DNA from: JAICUF01 sp038250675
GTDB lineage: Bacteria > Gemmatimonadota > Gemmatimonadetes > Gemmatimonadales > GWC2-71-9
DNA: 64,000 nt
Direction: 5' to 3'
Assembly: GCA_038250675.1 (NCBI GenBank)
Contig: JBBSCB010000002.1
Coordinates: forward strand, 62,001 to 126,000
A model generated the notes under the pieces. It ran no database searches, had not been told where the DNA came from, and saw only the letters and a program-made list of their open reading frames with translations. The translations under genes were made by a program, and so were the position numbers. The first letter of the stretch is position 1. Each line of letters opens with the position of its first letter. This document shows, one piece after another, positions 26,228 through 33,973 of the stretch.

Positions 26228-26407
26228 GCGTCAGGAGTCTCCGTGTTGAGGGTGCCGCGCCAGGCAGCGGCGGGCCGCGGCCCGCTCCTTGCCAGTGTTT
26301 CTGGCGTCGTTCCGGCCCCGGGGCACGGAACCGAAGCTCGCCAGCCATCGTTGATTACGCGACCCCGAATCTACAAGGACCGGTCGCCGGATGGAGGAAA
26401 ATAGAGT

Positions 26408-26437
26408 TTGCACCAATTGGTGCAACCCACTTATATT
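26408..26437 (+). promoter_or_regulatory. Palindromic operator overlapping a promoter
   Basis: A perfect 18-base palindrome, TTGCACCAATTGGTGCAA (26408-26425), covers a -35 element (TTGCAC) and part of the spacer; 18 bases further on is a 5/6 -10, TATATT (26432-26437). It drives the small gene at 26472, with AAGGA at 26461 as ribosome binding site. A dimeric repressor bound here would block RNA polymerase. The half-site resembles NtrC sites, but the spacing is one base short. Confidence 0.65.
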
Positions 26438-26471
26438 TCTATCCACCCTGACCACGATACAAGGACGGTGC

Positions 26472-26744
26472 ATGAGCAAGAACAAGACACGGCGTACCAC
26501 GGCGACGAGCTCGTCGCCCTCGACGTTCGACCAGGCCCGGGATGAGATGTTCAGCCACATCCTCCGCTGCGGAGTGATCGAGGCGATGCCCGAGCACCAG
26601 AAGGAATGGTTCGACGACACGATGCAGTACCTCACCGATCGCTATGATGATCTGAGCGACGAGCAGCTGGCGCAGCTCCGCACGCTCGGTGAGCGGTACT
26701 GTCAGCCCGTGCAGCGCCGCGCGGAACCGGTCGGCAGCGTCTGA
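26472..26744 (+). CDS. Small acidic/helical protein, unknown
   Basis: 90 aa from ATG 26472, just after AAGGA and a clear promoter; a longer reading from 26391 would start inside the operator and is unlikely. The N-terminus is basic and Ser/Thr-rich (KNKTRRTTATSSSPS), then a helical domain with DQARDEMFSHILRCGVIEA, EHQKEWFDDTMQYLTDRY and LSDEQLAQLRTLGERYC. No membrane segment or signal. No family recognised. A strong hairpin follows its stop. Control by a perfect palindrome suggests a regulated, possibly stress-linked role. Confidence 0.7.
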   Translation: MSKNKTRRTTATSSSPSTFDQARDEMFSHILRCGVIEAMPEHQKEWFDDTMQYLTDRYDDLSDEQLAQLRTLGERYCQPVQRRAEPVGSV

Positions 26745-26762
26745 GCCGCTGATCAGCAGGCC

Positions 26763-26797
26763 GACGCCCCCGGAGAGCCCGACTCTCCGGGGGCGTC
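26763..26797. terminator. Perfect 15-bp hairpin between convergent genes
   Basis: Left arm GACGCCCCCGGAGAG (26763-26777), loop CCCGA, right arm 26783-26797, with no mismatch. It lies 19 bases after the small gene and before the end of the opposite-strand gene at 26826. There is no T-run, so it may work as a factor-dependent or bidirectional stop. Confidence 0.65.
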
Positions 26798-26825
26798 GTG
26801 TCATCCGGACCAGGGCGCCCGCACG

Positions 26826-27278
26826 TCAGCGCCGCCGATGCCGCCAGCGCCACCCCGCCGACACGCGGGGCCCGCCACCGAGCCCCGCCTCCACGAACCA
26901 ACCGCTCGACGCGCCCGGCCGGGCCTCCAGGCCGAGCAGGAGCATCACCCAGCCGTGGACCGCGCCGCGCGCGCCGCTCACCGCCACACCGCCGCCACCG
27001 TAGAGGCCCGGGCCAGTCCGGTTGCCCGGCGCCAACAGAAAGTGCGCGGCCAGCTCCCCGCGCCACGCAAACGCGCCGTCGGTGACTCCCGCCCCGCCGG
27101 TCAATCCCAGGCGCGTGCGCGCCGAGGTCCTGAGCCCGAGGTACGGGCCCGCCACGCCGACGACCGGATCGGAGGCCAGCAGTACCGCGGCGAGCCCGAC
27201 TTCCCGGACCTGCTGCGCCCCAAGCGGAACTCCGAGCAAAAGGGCCAGCGCGGCCGCGCTAGCCCAGCGCCACGTCAT
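26826..27278 (-). CDS. Exported glycine-rich protein, possibly a small outer-membrane barrel
   Basis: 150 aa from ATG 27278, overlapping the OsmC gene by 20 bases. Signal peptide in residues 1-21 (ALALLLGVPLGAQ). The mature part is Gly/Ala/Val-rich with short alternating strands (GPYLGLRTSARTRLGLTGG, GPGLYGGGGVAVSG, GWFVEAGLGGGPRVSAGWRW), a pattern seen in small beta-barrels, and ends Trp-Arg-His-Arg-Arg-Arg. No family recognised; the barrel idea is inference. Confidence 0.5.
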   Translation of the reverse strand: MTWRWASAAALALLLGVPLGAQQVREVGLAAVLLASDPVVGVAGPYLGLRTSARTRLGLTGGAGVTDGAFAWRGELAAHFLLAPGNRTGPGLYGGGGVAVSGARGAVHGWVMLLLGLEARPGASSGWFVEAGLGGGPRVSAGWRWRHRRR

Positions 27279-27669
27279 ACGTGATGTCGATGTCCGGTGC
27301 CAGTGACTGACTCACCGAGCAGTATTTCTCGAGCGACAGGTCGATGGCGCGCCGGGCCCGGGTTTCGTCGAGCCCGGTGCCGCGAAGGTGATAGTGCAGG
27401 TGAATCGACACGAAGCGCCGCGGGTCGGTCTCGCGCCGGATGCCGGAGAGTTCGACCCGGCACTCGGCCAGCTCGATTCGCATCTTTTCGAGGATGCCGA
27501 CCACGTCGCTCCCGGTGCACCCGCCCAGCGCGATGAGCAACGCGTCCACCGGGCTCGGCGCGACGGTGGCGTGTCCGTCCACCGTGATCGCATGCGCCCC
27601 GGGCACCCCGCCGGTGAAGCGGAGCCCGCCTTCCCAGGTCAGTACCACCAGCTTCGGTGCCTGCGCCAC
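27259..27669 (-). CDS. OsmC/Ohr-family peroxidase-like protein
   Basis: 136 aa from GTG 27669, placed next to the upstream stop with GGGAGGGATGA before it. The two redox cysteines of the family are present: Cys51 in LLIALGGCTGSDVV and Cys117 in LSLEKYCSVSQSL. The fold begins with LVVLTWEGGLRFTGG and ends IDITYDVAL. Members reduce organic hydroperoxides or persulfides with dihydrolipoamide-linked reductants. The GGCTGSD form belongs to the YhfA-like branch, whose substrate is unsettled. Confidence 0.92.
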   Translation of the reverse strand: MAQAPKLVVLTWEGGLRFTGGVPGAHAITVDGHATVAPSPVDALLIALGGCTGSDVVGILEKMRIELAECRVELSGIRRETDPRRFVSIHLHYHLRGTGLDETRARRAIDLSLEKYCSVSQSLAPDIDITYDVALG

Positions 27670-28194
27670 TCATCCCTCCCCGTGTGAAGCCCGCTGGGCG
27701 CCCGCGACGCGCGCCACCGCGCGCTGATAGTCCCAGATTGCATACAATCCAATGGCGCCGGTGGCCCAGGCCATCGGGCGGAGCCGGCTGGAATCGGTCA
27801 GAAACGCCACCAGCGTGAGCAGCTGAGCTACCGTCACCGCCTTGCCGCCCAGTCGCGCCGGCACCGCCACCGCCCGCCCGAACACCGCGGCGGCGACGAA
27901 GGCGAGCGTGGCGACGATATCCCGGATCAGCACCGCGACGATCTCGTACCATTCGAGCCGGCCGGACCACGCCACCACACCGAACGCCGCGGCCATGAAC
28001 AGCTTGTCGGCCACCGGATCGAGCACGGCCCCCAGGCGGGACCCGCCGTAGCGGCGGGCGATCTGGCCGTCGAGCAGGTCGGTCGCCGCCGCCATCGCGA
28101 CGATCGCGAGGCGCCAGCGCGCGTCGTCCCCGACGATGAACGCCACCGCCATCGGCAACCGCAGCGCGGTGAGCACGTCGGCCACCGTCGGCAT
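27670..28194 (-). CDS. CDP-alcohol phosphatidyltransferase family protein
   Basis: 174 aa from ATG 28194. The CDP-alcohol motif is complete, DLLDGQIARRYGGSRLGAVLDPVADK with all four aspartates and the Ala-Arg, quoted here as its key pieces DGQIAR and LDPVADK. About five membrane spans. Members join CDP-diacylglycerol (or CDP-alcohol) to an alcohol at the inner membrane to make phospholipids such as phosphatidylglycerol phosphate. Length fits PgsA-like enzymes (about 180). Which lipid it makes cannot be told. It is immediately followed by OsmC on the same strand. Confidence 0.94.
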   Translation of the reverse strand: MPTVADVLTALRLPMAVAFIVGDDARWRLAIVAMAAATDLLDGQIARRYGGSRLGAVLDPVADKLFMAAAFGVVAWSGRLEWYEIVAVLIRDIVATLAFVAAAVFGRAVAVPARLGGKAVTVAQLLTLVAFLTDSSRLRPMAWATGAIGLYAIWDYQRAVARVAGAQRASHGEG

Positions 28195-28307
28195 GCGCCG
28201 GCCTTGCTGCACACTCAGGTGCGGACTAGCTTCGGGCACCACGTTCCTCGCGTGACTTTCAGGGCCGCCATGCATTCCTCCCGCTCCACCCCGCCCCCAA
28301 GATACCC

Positions 28308-29078
28308 GTGATTGATACCGCCATCATCCCCTGTGGCGGCCTGGGCACCCGGCTCGCGCCGATCACGCGCTGGGTTCCCAAGGAGATGCTGCCCGTGGCG
28401 CTCAAGCCGCTGCTCCACTGGGCGCTGGACGAGGCGGCGGGCGCGGGGCTGCTGCGGGCCATCGTGGTGACCAATCCGCTGCGGCCGATGGTCGAGGCGG
28501 CCGCGCGCCAGTATCCCGGTTCGCTCGAGCTGGAGTTCGTGCCGCAGCCGCATCCACGCGGACTGGGCGATGCGCTGTTGCGGGCCCGCGATGCGCTGGC
28601 GGGCGCGCCGTTCGCGGTCCTGCTGGCGGACAATCTCTTCGCCGGCGGCAACCCCACGGCGCAGGTGCTGGAGACGCGGCGCCGGACCGGACTCGCCACC
28701 GTGCTTCTCGTCGAGGTGTCACGCGAGGAGGCCGGCACCAAGGGCGCCACCGGCCGCGCATCGGTGACGACCCACGCCGACGGGACGCTGCGCGTCACCG
28801 CCGTGGCCGACAAGGGCGCCGGCCGCTTCGACCCGGGTCCGGACGAGAGTGCGATGACGCCGATCGGCCGCATGGCCTTCCACGGCGACGTGTTCGACGA
28901 ATTCACCGACGTGGCGCGCGAGTTGCCGACCGGCGCGGAGCTGGATGACGTGCCCGTCATCCAGCGGCTGGCGCGGCGCGGGGCGCTGGCCGGTGTGGCC
29001 CTCGCGGGCCGATTCTTCGATGTGGGCGTGCCCGAGGGGTATCATGACGCGGTCGCCAGCTTCCCGGCGCAGGTGTGA
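28308..29078 (+). CDS. Sugar-1-phosphate nucleotidyltransferase (GalU/RfbA-like)
   Basis: 256 aa, GTG start at 28308. The nucleotide-binding loop is PCGGLGTRLAPITRWVPKEM near residue 8, and the metal-binding LLADNLFAGG is near residue 105. QPHPRGLGDALLRAR corresponds to the family's G(L)GhA segment. It transfers UMP or dTMP to a sugar-1-phosphate in the cytoplasm for envelope polysaccharides. It is a little shorter than GalU (about 290). Which sugar and nucleotide are used is open. It is divergent from the phosphatidyltransferase gene. Confidence 0.9.
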   Translation: MIDTAIIPCGGLGTRLAPITRWVPKEMLPVALKPLLHWALDEAAGAGLLRAIVVTNPLRPMVEAAARQYPGSLELEFVPQPHPRGLGDALLRARDALAGAPFAVLLADNLFAGGNPTAQVLETRRRTGLATVLLVEVSREEAGTKGATGRASVTTHADGTLRVTAVADKGAGRFDPGPDESAMTPIGRMAFHGDVFDEFTDVARELPTGAELDDVPVIQRLARRGALAGVALAGRFFDVGVPEGYHDAVASFPAQV

Positions 29079-29268
29079 CACCGTGAGCACCGACGCATTT
29101 GAACATCGGGTCACCACGCTGTCCGGCCTGCCCGCCGATCGGCGTCATCGTGCGCCGCCTCGGCACCGCCAAAAACTAGCGCACCGCCCAACTCCGCTGG
29201 CACGAATCGTGTGAGGTCTCCGATAGCGCGGCTCCCCCGCCGCGCCATTCATCCGGAGCCCCGCACCG

Positions 29269-29847
29269 ATGCCCCACGCCGCGCTGCCCTCGGAATACGA
29301 GGATCCGCTGACGCTGGTCTTCTGCAACGACGCCGAGCGCGCCTACCAGGTGCGCCTCGGACTCGGCCGCCTTCCCCGCGCGCTGGTCGATTTCATTTGC
29401 AAGCAGGGGGTGCAATTCGCGATACTGTCGCCGCGCTCGCTGCCGAGCCGCACGATCCCGCGATGGTATCCGGGTGACGGCGATGCGCCGGGCGACGGCA
29501 TGGGCGGGCAGCCGTTTGACACCGCAGCCGGGTGGTACGACCCCGCGACCCGGGTGATCGCGGTGACCCGCTCGCGGGACCCGGAGCGCACCGTGATCCA
29601 CGAGGTTGGGCACGCGCTCGACTATCTGCTGTTCGACGGGATCCGACTGAACGTGCAGCGCCACTTCCGGCGCGGCCGGGCGGTGACACCATACGGAAAC
29701 ACGAATGCTGCGGAGTACTGGGCCGAGGCGTTCCGGGTGCTGCACCACCCGGGTGCGCTGGCGCTCGACGGGCGCACCGCGGTCCATCGCGCGGGAGCGG
29801 AGCTGCTGGAGACGCTGGACGCACTCCCGGCTCTGGTCGCGCGCTGA
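29269..29847 (+). CDS. ATLF-like (anthrax lethal factor-like) zinc metalloprotease
   Basis: 192 aa from ATG 29269. The zinc site HEVGH is at residues 111-115 (TVIHEVGHALDYLL), and the probable third ligand is the Glu in TNAAEYWAEAF about 35 residues on, the spacing and sequence of the ATLF-like domain named after anthrax lethal factor. The N-terminal half is a smaller non-catalytic region (LPRALVDFICKQGVQFAIL). No signal peptide, so it is probably cytoplasmic unless exported by another route. Bacterial members are common in soil bacteria with unknown substrates. It stands alone, 190 bases after the previous gene, and meets the thioesterase gene tail to tail. Confidence 0.75.
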   Translation: MPHAALPSEYEDPLTLVFCNDAERAYQVRLGLGRLPRALVDFICKQGVQFAILSPRSLPSRTIPRWYPGDGDAPGDGMGGQPFDTAAGWYDPATRVIAVTRSRDPERTVIHEVGHALDYLLFDGIRLNVQRHFRRGRAVTPYGNTNAAEYWAEAFRVLHHPGALALDGRTAVHRAGAELLETLDALPALVAR

Positions 29848-29854
29848 GTCTGCG

Positions 29855-30337
29855 CTATCCGCCGCCCGGCGACGTCGTGTCCCGGGCAAACCCCACGTAG
29901 CTCCCCCGCATCCGGGCCGCGGGCGACGCCGGATCCCCCACCACCGCTTCGAGCGTGATCCGGGCCCGCCCCCAGCGCCGCAGCGTCTTGACGAAGAGCT
30001 CGACCTGCGCCGCCGGCGGTGCGGCACACGAGGCCTCAAAATCGCGCGTGACCGGCTGCAGGTACGAGGTCGTCGTCTCCTGCACCACCACCCAACCCTC
30101 CACTCCGCTTCGTTCCAGCAGCTGCCACAGATACGCCCATCCGGCCAGGACCAGGATGGCACCGAGACTCCCACCGAACGCCGTGCCGGTGTAGTTGAGG
30201 TTGGGCGCCAGCGGTGCACCCAGCGTGACGCCATTAGCAGTACAGCGCCGGACCTTGAGTCCCATCGCGCGGGTGAGCGGGATCTCCTGGTCGAGGAGCT
30301 GCTGGAGCATCAGGCGGGGATCATGCGGGAGCGCCAT
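29855..30337 (-). CDS. YiiD-C-type thioesterase domain protein
   Basis: 160 aa from ATG 30337. Hot-dog fold features: IPLTRAMGLKVRR, then NLNYTGTAFGGSLGAILVLAG with the conserved Asn-Thr/Gly turn, VVVQETTTSYLQPVTRDFEA, and RITLEAVVGDPASPAARMRG. This matches the putative thioesterase domain found at the C-terminus of YiiD. It likely hydrolyses an acyl-CoA or acyl-ACP in the cytoplasm. Last gene of a minus-strand group, 4 bases after the DUF2156 gene, so a link to lipid modification is plausible. Confidence 0.85.
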   Translation of the reverse strand: MALPHDPRLMLQQLLDQEIPLTRAMGLKVRRCTANGVTLGAPLAPNLNYTGTAFGGSLGAILVLAGWAYLWQLLERSGVEGWVVVQETTTSYLQPVTRDFEASCAAPPAAQVELFVKTLRRWGRARITLEAVVGDPASPAARMRGSYVGFARDTTSPGGG

Positions 30338-30341
30338 GGCG

Positions 30342-31364
30342 TCAGCGGCCCGCCGCGGCCCAGCGAAGCTCGGTCGCGGCGGCGCGCATGAGCCCGCCCG
30401 CGATGGTAAGCATCGGTGAGCCGCCGCTGAAGGCACCGGCGATGGCATAGAGATATCGCGGGGAGAACGAGGCGTCCGCCGCAATCGCAAAGACCGGCTC
30501 CCAGGCATGCGGCTGGAGTCGGGCCTTGAACGCGTCGAGCCCGTCGAAGTTGTAATAGCGGCGGCCGTGCGCGCGGACCCACGCGAGGACGGCACGGAGC
30601 CACACCGGGTTGCGACCCTCCTCAACGCCGGCGCGGCGCGAGAGCGGCGCCAGCCCCAGCGTCACGAACCGGGCGCCGTCAGCGGCCACGCCGCACATGG
30701 CCGCATCCACCATCAATTGCGTCGTCCCGTTGGGGGCGGCGTGGCCGCGGACAAATTGCTCCACCAGCCAGCCGTGGCGGCCGGGCACCGGCGAGGCCAC
30801 GAGGAATGCCACCGGGACGCCGCGCTGCTCGGCAACGAAGACGCGGCGGTCAGCGAGACGGGACAGCGTCTCCGGCTCGACCAGGAAGTGGAGCGGCGGC
30901 AGTCCCCGTGTCGCCAGCCACTCGGCCAGGCACCGACGCAGCGCCTCGCTTGCCTCGGCCCGCCCGGCCGTCCACTCGGCGACGGTGACGTCCTTGTTGC
31001 GCGCGCGGTGGAGCTGTGCGCGGAGCGAGCTGTGCCCGGCCACGATGGCGGGCCACACGCGCGGATCCCACACCGGCTGCGCGCCCAACACCACGCGGGC
31101 AAAGGTGTGGCCGCGGTACGCCGTTTCGAACCGCTGCTCGGCGCCGAAGTAGCAGACCCGTTGGCCGGCCAGCGACGAATCGTGCTCGAACTCCGCCGTG
31201 ACGTCGGACAGCCGCTCCGGCCCCGAGACCGGCGCGCCCGCAACCACGCGTACGCCGCTGTGCCCGGTGTATCCCACGACCGCGTCGCCCGCGGCGGAAA
31301 ACCACCGCGTGATCCCGGGATTGACGATCTGGTACGCCGTGGCGTTCCAGCCGTGCTGCAGCAC
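30342..31364 (-). CDS. DUF2156 / MprF C-terminal-like aminoacyl-lipid synthase domain protein
   Basis: 340 aa counted from GTG 31364; codons upstream to the previous stop also read as plausible protein (DWPGDAERARAL), but no usual start was found there. Acyltransferase-like double GNAT fold: GWNATAYQIVNPGITRWF, AVVGYTGHSGVRVVAGAPV, RKN-type basic patch HRARNKDVTV, then RGVPVAFLVASPVPGR and YYNFDGLDAFKARLQP. In MprF this domain transfers Lys or Ala from tRNA to phosphatidylglycerol; stand-alone bacterial versions modify other lipids or peptides. No flippase part is present. Cytoplasmic. It sits between a SnoaL-like lipoprotein gene and a thioesterase gene. Confidence 0.85.
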   Translation of the reverse strand: MLQHGWNATAYQIVNPGITRWFSAAGDAVVGYTGHSGVRVVAGAPVSGPERLSDVTAEFEHDSSLAGQRVCYFGAEQRFETAYRGHTFARVVLGAQPVWDPRVWPAIVAGHSSLRAQLHRARNKDVTVAEWTAGRAEASEALRRCLAEWLATRGLPPLHFLVEPETLSRLADRRVFVAEQRGVPVAFLVASPVPGRHGWLVEQFVRGHAAPNGTTQLMVDAAMCGVAADGARFVTLGLAPLSRRAGVEEGRNPVWLRAVLAWVRAHGRRYYNFDGLDAFKARLQPHAWEPVFAIAADASFSPRYLYAIAGAFSGGSPMLTIAGGLMRAAATELRWAAAGR

Positions 31365-31398
31365 GAGCGCGCGGGCTCGCTCCGCATCACCGGGCCAG

Positions 31399-31875
31399 TC
31401 ACTCTTTGGAATCCGGGACCCCGGTGTCGAGCACCACTTTCCAGCCGTCCGCCTCCCGCCGCCAGACGGTGAGATACGTCCCGCGGCCCATGACGGTCCG
31501 CGTGCCGCCCGCGCGCTTGATCACTTCGTAGCGGCCCTTGGTGTAGCCGTACCGGCCGTCGCTGTAGACCCCGCCATCGGTGGGCTTCCACTCGAGCGAG
31601 ATCGTGCTGTCGGCAAAGGTGGCGGCGTCGACCTTGCGGATGGCCCGCCGGCCCTCGATGAAGTCGGCATCCCAGGGCGCCTTGACCGCGTCGTCGGCCA
31701 TGTAGGACATCCAGCCGTCGAGGCGCCGCTCCGCCGTCACCTGGGCAAAGTCAATGTCCGCCTGCATCACGCCGGCCCGGCCGCTGCCGTTCGAGACCGC
31801 GGTCGTGCCGGGCGTGCCGTGGCCGGCACACCCCATCATGAGTCCCGCGACGATCACTCCGATGAATGTTCTCAT
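31399..31875 (-). CDS. Lipoprotein with SnoaL/DUF4440-like domain
   Basis: 158 aa from ATG 31875. The lipobox is GLMMGC (Cys16). The mature domain resembles SnoaL/NTF2-like proteins: ADIDFAQVTAERRLDGWMSY, MADDAVKAPWDADFIEGRRA, KPTDGGVYSDGRYGYTKGRY and a final VWRREADGWKVVLDTG strand. Such cone-shaped folds bind small hydrophobic ligands or act as isomerases or dehydratases. With a lipid anchor it is periplasmic. No catalytic residues are obvious. A 10-base gap separates it from the 93-aa gene upstream. Confidence 0.8.
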   Translation of the reverse strand: MRTFIGVIVAGLMMGCAGHGTPGTTAVSNGSGRAGVMQADIDFAQVTAERRLDGWMSYMADDAVKAPWDADFIEGRRAIRKVDAATFADSTISLEWKPTDGGVYSDGRYGYTKGRYEVIKRAGGTRTVMGRGTYLTVWRREADGWKVVLDTGVPDSKE

Positions 31876-31885
31876 GCCACCCCGC

Positions 31886-32167
31886 TCACTTGAGTGATCC
31901 GCGCTGCAGGAACCGCTCCGCCAGCTGCTCCAGCCGCTCGTCACCGTCGTTGCGCGCATCCTCGAGCATCCGCCGCACGATCGGCGCGAGACGCGGCGCC
32001 CCGAAAACGTAACCGGTCGCCGCTTCGGCGCCGGCCGAATCGCCCAGGTCAGCTCCGCGGAGCAGTGCCCGCGCCGCGGCTTCGTCATAGCCCGGATCGT
32101 CGCGCGGCGGCAGCGGATACCGAATGGGCGCGCCGCCGGCGTCCTCGTTCACGAATGCCCGCGACAT
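31886..32167 (-). CDS. Conserved-looking 93-aa protein, unknown
   Basis: 93 aa from ATG 32167, preceded by GGAGGGG. No signal peptide or membrane span. Opens SRAFVNEDAGG, continues with APIRYPLPPRDDPGYDEA, then LRGADLGDSAGAEAATGYVF and a C-terminal helix LEDARNDGDERLEQLAERFL. It is first of a four-gene minus-strand group. Proteins with such short acidic helical tails are often adaptors, but no family is recognised. Confidence 0.7.
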   Translation of the reverse strand: MSRAFVNEDAGGAPIRYPLPPRDDPGYDEAAARALLRGADLGDSAGAEAATGYVFGAPRLAPIVRRMLEDARNDGDERLEQLAERFLQRGSLK

Positions 32168-32293
32168 CAGTGCCCCTCCATATGACCGATCACGACCTGA
32201 CTCCAGCACAGCGTCCACCCCGTCTCCGGCGAAGTGTAGCGCAAGGGAGACCGGCGCTGCAAATTGGAGCCACCCAATCCCACGGAGCCCCGC

Positions 32294-33586
32294 ATGGCCA
32301 CCCGCCGTTCGTTCCTTACCGCCCTCGCGAGCGCATCGGTGGCGCCCGCCTTCACCGAGCGCGCCATCCGCCAGCTCACCCGCGCCAGGCAGGTCGCCGG
32401 CAGCCGCGCCGCGCTCAGCGTGGCGGAGGACGAGGTGTACTGGAGCGAGATCCAGCGCGCGTTCGACTGCGACCGCACGATGATCAACCTCAACAACGGC
32501 GGCTGCAGCCCCACGCCCAGCCACGTGCTGGAGCAGATGATCCGCGACCTGCGGTTCTCCAACGAGCTGCCGGTGGATCACATGTGGCGGGTGCTGGAGC
32601 CGCGGGTGGAGAGCGTGCGGCGGGACCTGGCGCAGGAGTTCGGCTGCGACCCCGAGGAGATGGCCATCACCCGGAACGCCTCCGAGGCCAACGAGACGAT
32701 GATCCTGGGGCTCGACCTCAAGCGGGGCGACGAGGTGGTGGTCACCAACCAGAACTACGGACGGATGCTCACCACCTGGGACCAGCGGGTGCGGCGGGAA
32801 GGCATCGTCGTTAAGGCGATCTCGTTCAAGGTGCCGCCACCGTCACAGCAATACCTGGTGGACCAGTTTGCCGCGGCCATCACGCCGCGGACCCGCGCCA
32901 TCGAGCTGACCCACATCACCAACCTCACCGGGCAGATCCTGCCGGTGAAGGAGATCGTGGAGCTGGCGCGGCCGCGCGGCATCGAGGTGCTGGTGGACGG
33001 CGCGCACGCCTTTGCCCACTTCCCCTTCACCCGCGACGAGCTGGGCTGCGACTACTACGGCACCAGCCTGCACAAGTGGATGCTGGCACCGATCGGGACG
33101 GGGTTCCTGTATGTGCGGAAGGCCAAGCAGAAGGCGCTCTGGCCGCTCATGGCGGCCCCGACCTCCATGGACGACAACATCCGGAAATACGAGGAGATCG
33201 GCACCCATCCCGCGGCCAACCACAACGCCGTCTCGACCGCCATCGCGTTCCATCGCGGCATCGGCGCGGACCGCAAGATCGCCCGGCTCCGCTACCTCAG
33301 GGATCGCTGGGCCAAGCGGCTCCTGGCCGAGGGCGGCGGCCGGGTGAAGATGCTGACGCCGCTCGACTCGCCGTACTCGGGCGGCATCGGGCTGGTGTCA
33401 ATTGATGGCATGGACATGGGGGCGCTGGGCGGCTGGCTCCTCAGCAAGCACCGGATCGTGAGCACGCCGATCATCCACCCCGAATTCAGCGGGCTCCGCG
33501 TGACGCCCAACGTCTACACCACGCTCGACGAGGTGGACCTCTTTACCGACCGGATGCTGTCGGCGATCCGGAACGGGATCGCGTAG
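32294..33586 (+). CDS. Class V aminotransferase-like PLP enzyme with Tat signal
   Basis: 430 aa from ATG 32294, where a Tat-type signal begins (TRRSFLTALASASVAPAF); ten extra residues from an earlier ATG would bury it. The PLP fold is clear: NLNNGGCSPTPSHVLEQM, ITRNASEANETMI, VDGAHAFAHFPF with the cofactor-pairing Asp-Gly-Ala-His, and the Schiff-base lysine in YYGTSLHKWMLAPIG. Relatives include isopenicillin N epimerase-like and cysteine desulfurase-like proteins. A twin-arginine leader suggests the folded cofactor-loaded enzyme goes to the periplasm. Substrate unknown. It converges with and overlaps the inhibitor-like gene by 44 bases. Confidence 0.93.
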   Translation: MATRRSFLTALASASVAPAFTERAIRQLTRARQVAGSRAALSVAEDEVYWSEIQRAFDCDRTMINLNNGGCSPTPSHVLEQMIRDLRFSNELPVDHMWRVLEPRVESVRRDLAQEFGCDPEEMAITRNASEANETMILGLDLKRGDEVVVTNQNYGRMLTTWDQRVRREGIVVKAISFKVPPPSQQYLVDQFAAAITPRTRAIELTHITNLTGQILPVKEIVELARPRGIEVLVDGAHAFAHFPFTRDELGCDYYGTSLHKWMLAPIGTGFLYVRKAKQKALWPLMAAPTSMDDNIRKYEEIGTHPAANHNAVSTAIAFHRGIGADRKIARLRYLRDRWAKRLLAEGGGRVKMLTPLDSPYSGGIGLVSIDGMDMGALGGWLLSKHRIVSTPIIHPEFSGLRVTPNVYTTLDEVDLFTDRMLSAIRNGIA

Positions 33587-33959
33587 GGGACAGAGCGGAG
33601 CCAGCCACCGCGTCGTGCTCGATGGACCTGACCGTTGGGACACAGCGCAGCCGCGCCACCGTCTCGGCGGTCAGCACCGCAGCGAACCCCTCGAGCGCCG
33701 CCGTGTACCTAATTGTCGGCTGGAACCCGTACAACGCCGCCAGGCGCGGCGTCTCGACGTCGGACTCGACCCCGTCGCGGAAGACCACGATGTAACCCGG
33801 AGCCGCCGGGTCGAGGGTGCCGTACAGGGGCGCCGGCCGGTCACAGGCGGGTTGTACCGCCAGTGAATCAAGTGTGGGATCCGGAGCAGTCGCGGCCGAC
33901 CCGCCGCAGCCGACTGCCCCGAGCGCGAGGAAGCAAGGCAGGCAGGATAGTTTCCTCAT
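33543..33959 (-). CDS. Lipoprotein with inhibitor I9 (subtilisin propeptide)-like domain
   Basis: 138 aa from ATG 33959 (TTG 33977 is an alternative). Lipobox GAVGC, Cys18. Residues about 50-115 match the peptidase S8 propeptide or I9 fold: GYIVVFRDGVESDVETPRLA, then YGFQPTIRYTAALEGFAAVL and RLRCVPTVRSIEHDA. In proteases this domain folds the enzyme and blocks its active site; here no protease follows it, so the protein may be a free inhibitor. It directly follows another small lipoprotein gene. Its last 44 bases overlap the end of the convergent aminotransferase gene. Confidence 0.8.
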   Translation of the reverse strand: MRKLSCLPCFLALGAVGCGGSAATAPDPTLDSLAVQPACDRPAPLYGTLDPAAPGYIVVFRDGVESDVETPRLAALYGFQPTIRYTAALEGFAAVLTAETVARLRCVPTVRSIEHDAVAGSALSPTRSRSGSPTASGR

Positions 33960-33973
33960 GATGGCCGCCGCGT

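Noticed and set aside
26391..26471. Longer start for the 90-aa gene at 26391
   Set aside because: It would place the start codon inside or before the promoter and operator.
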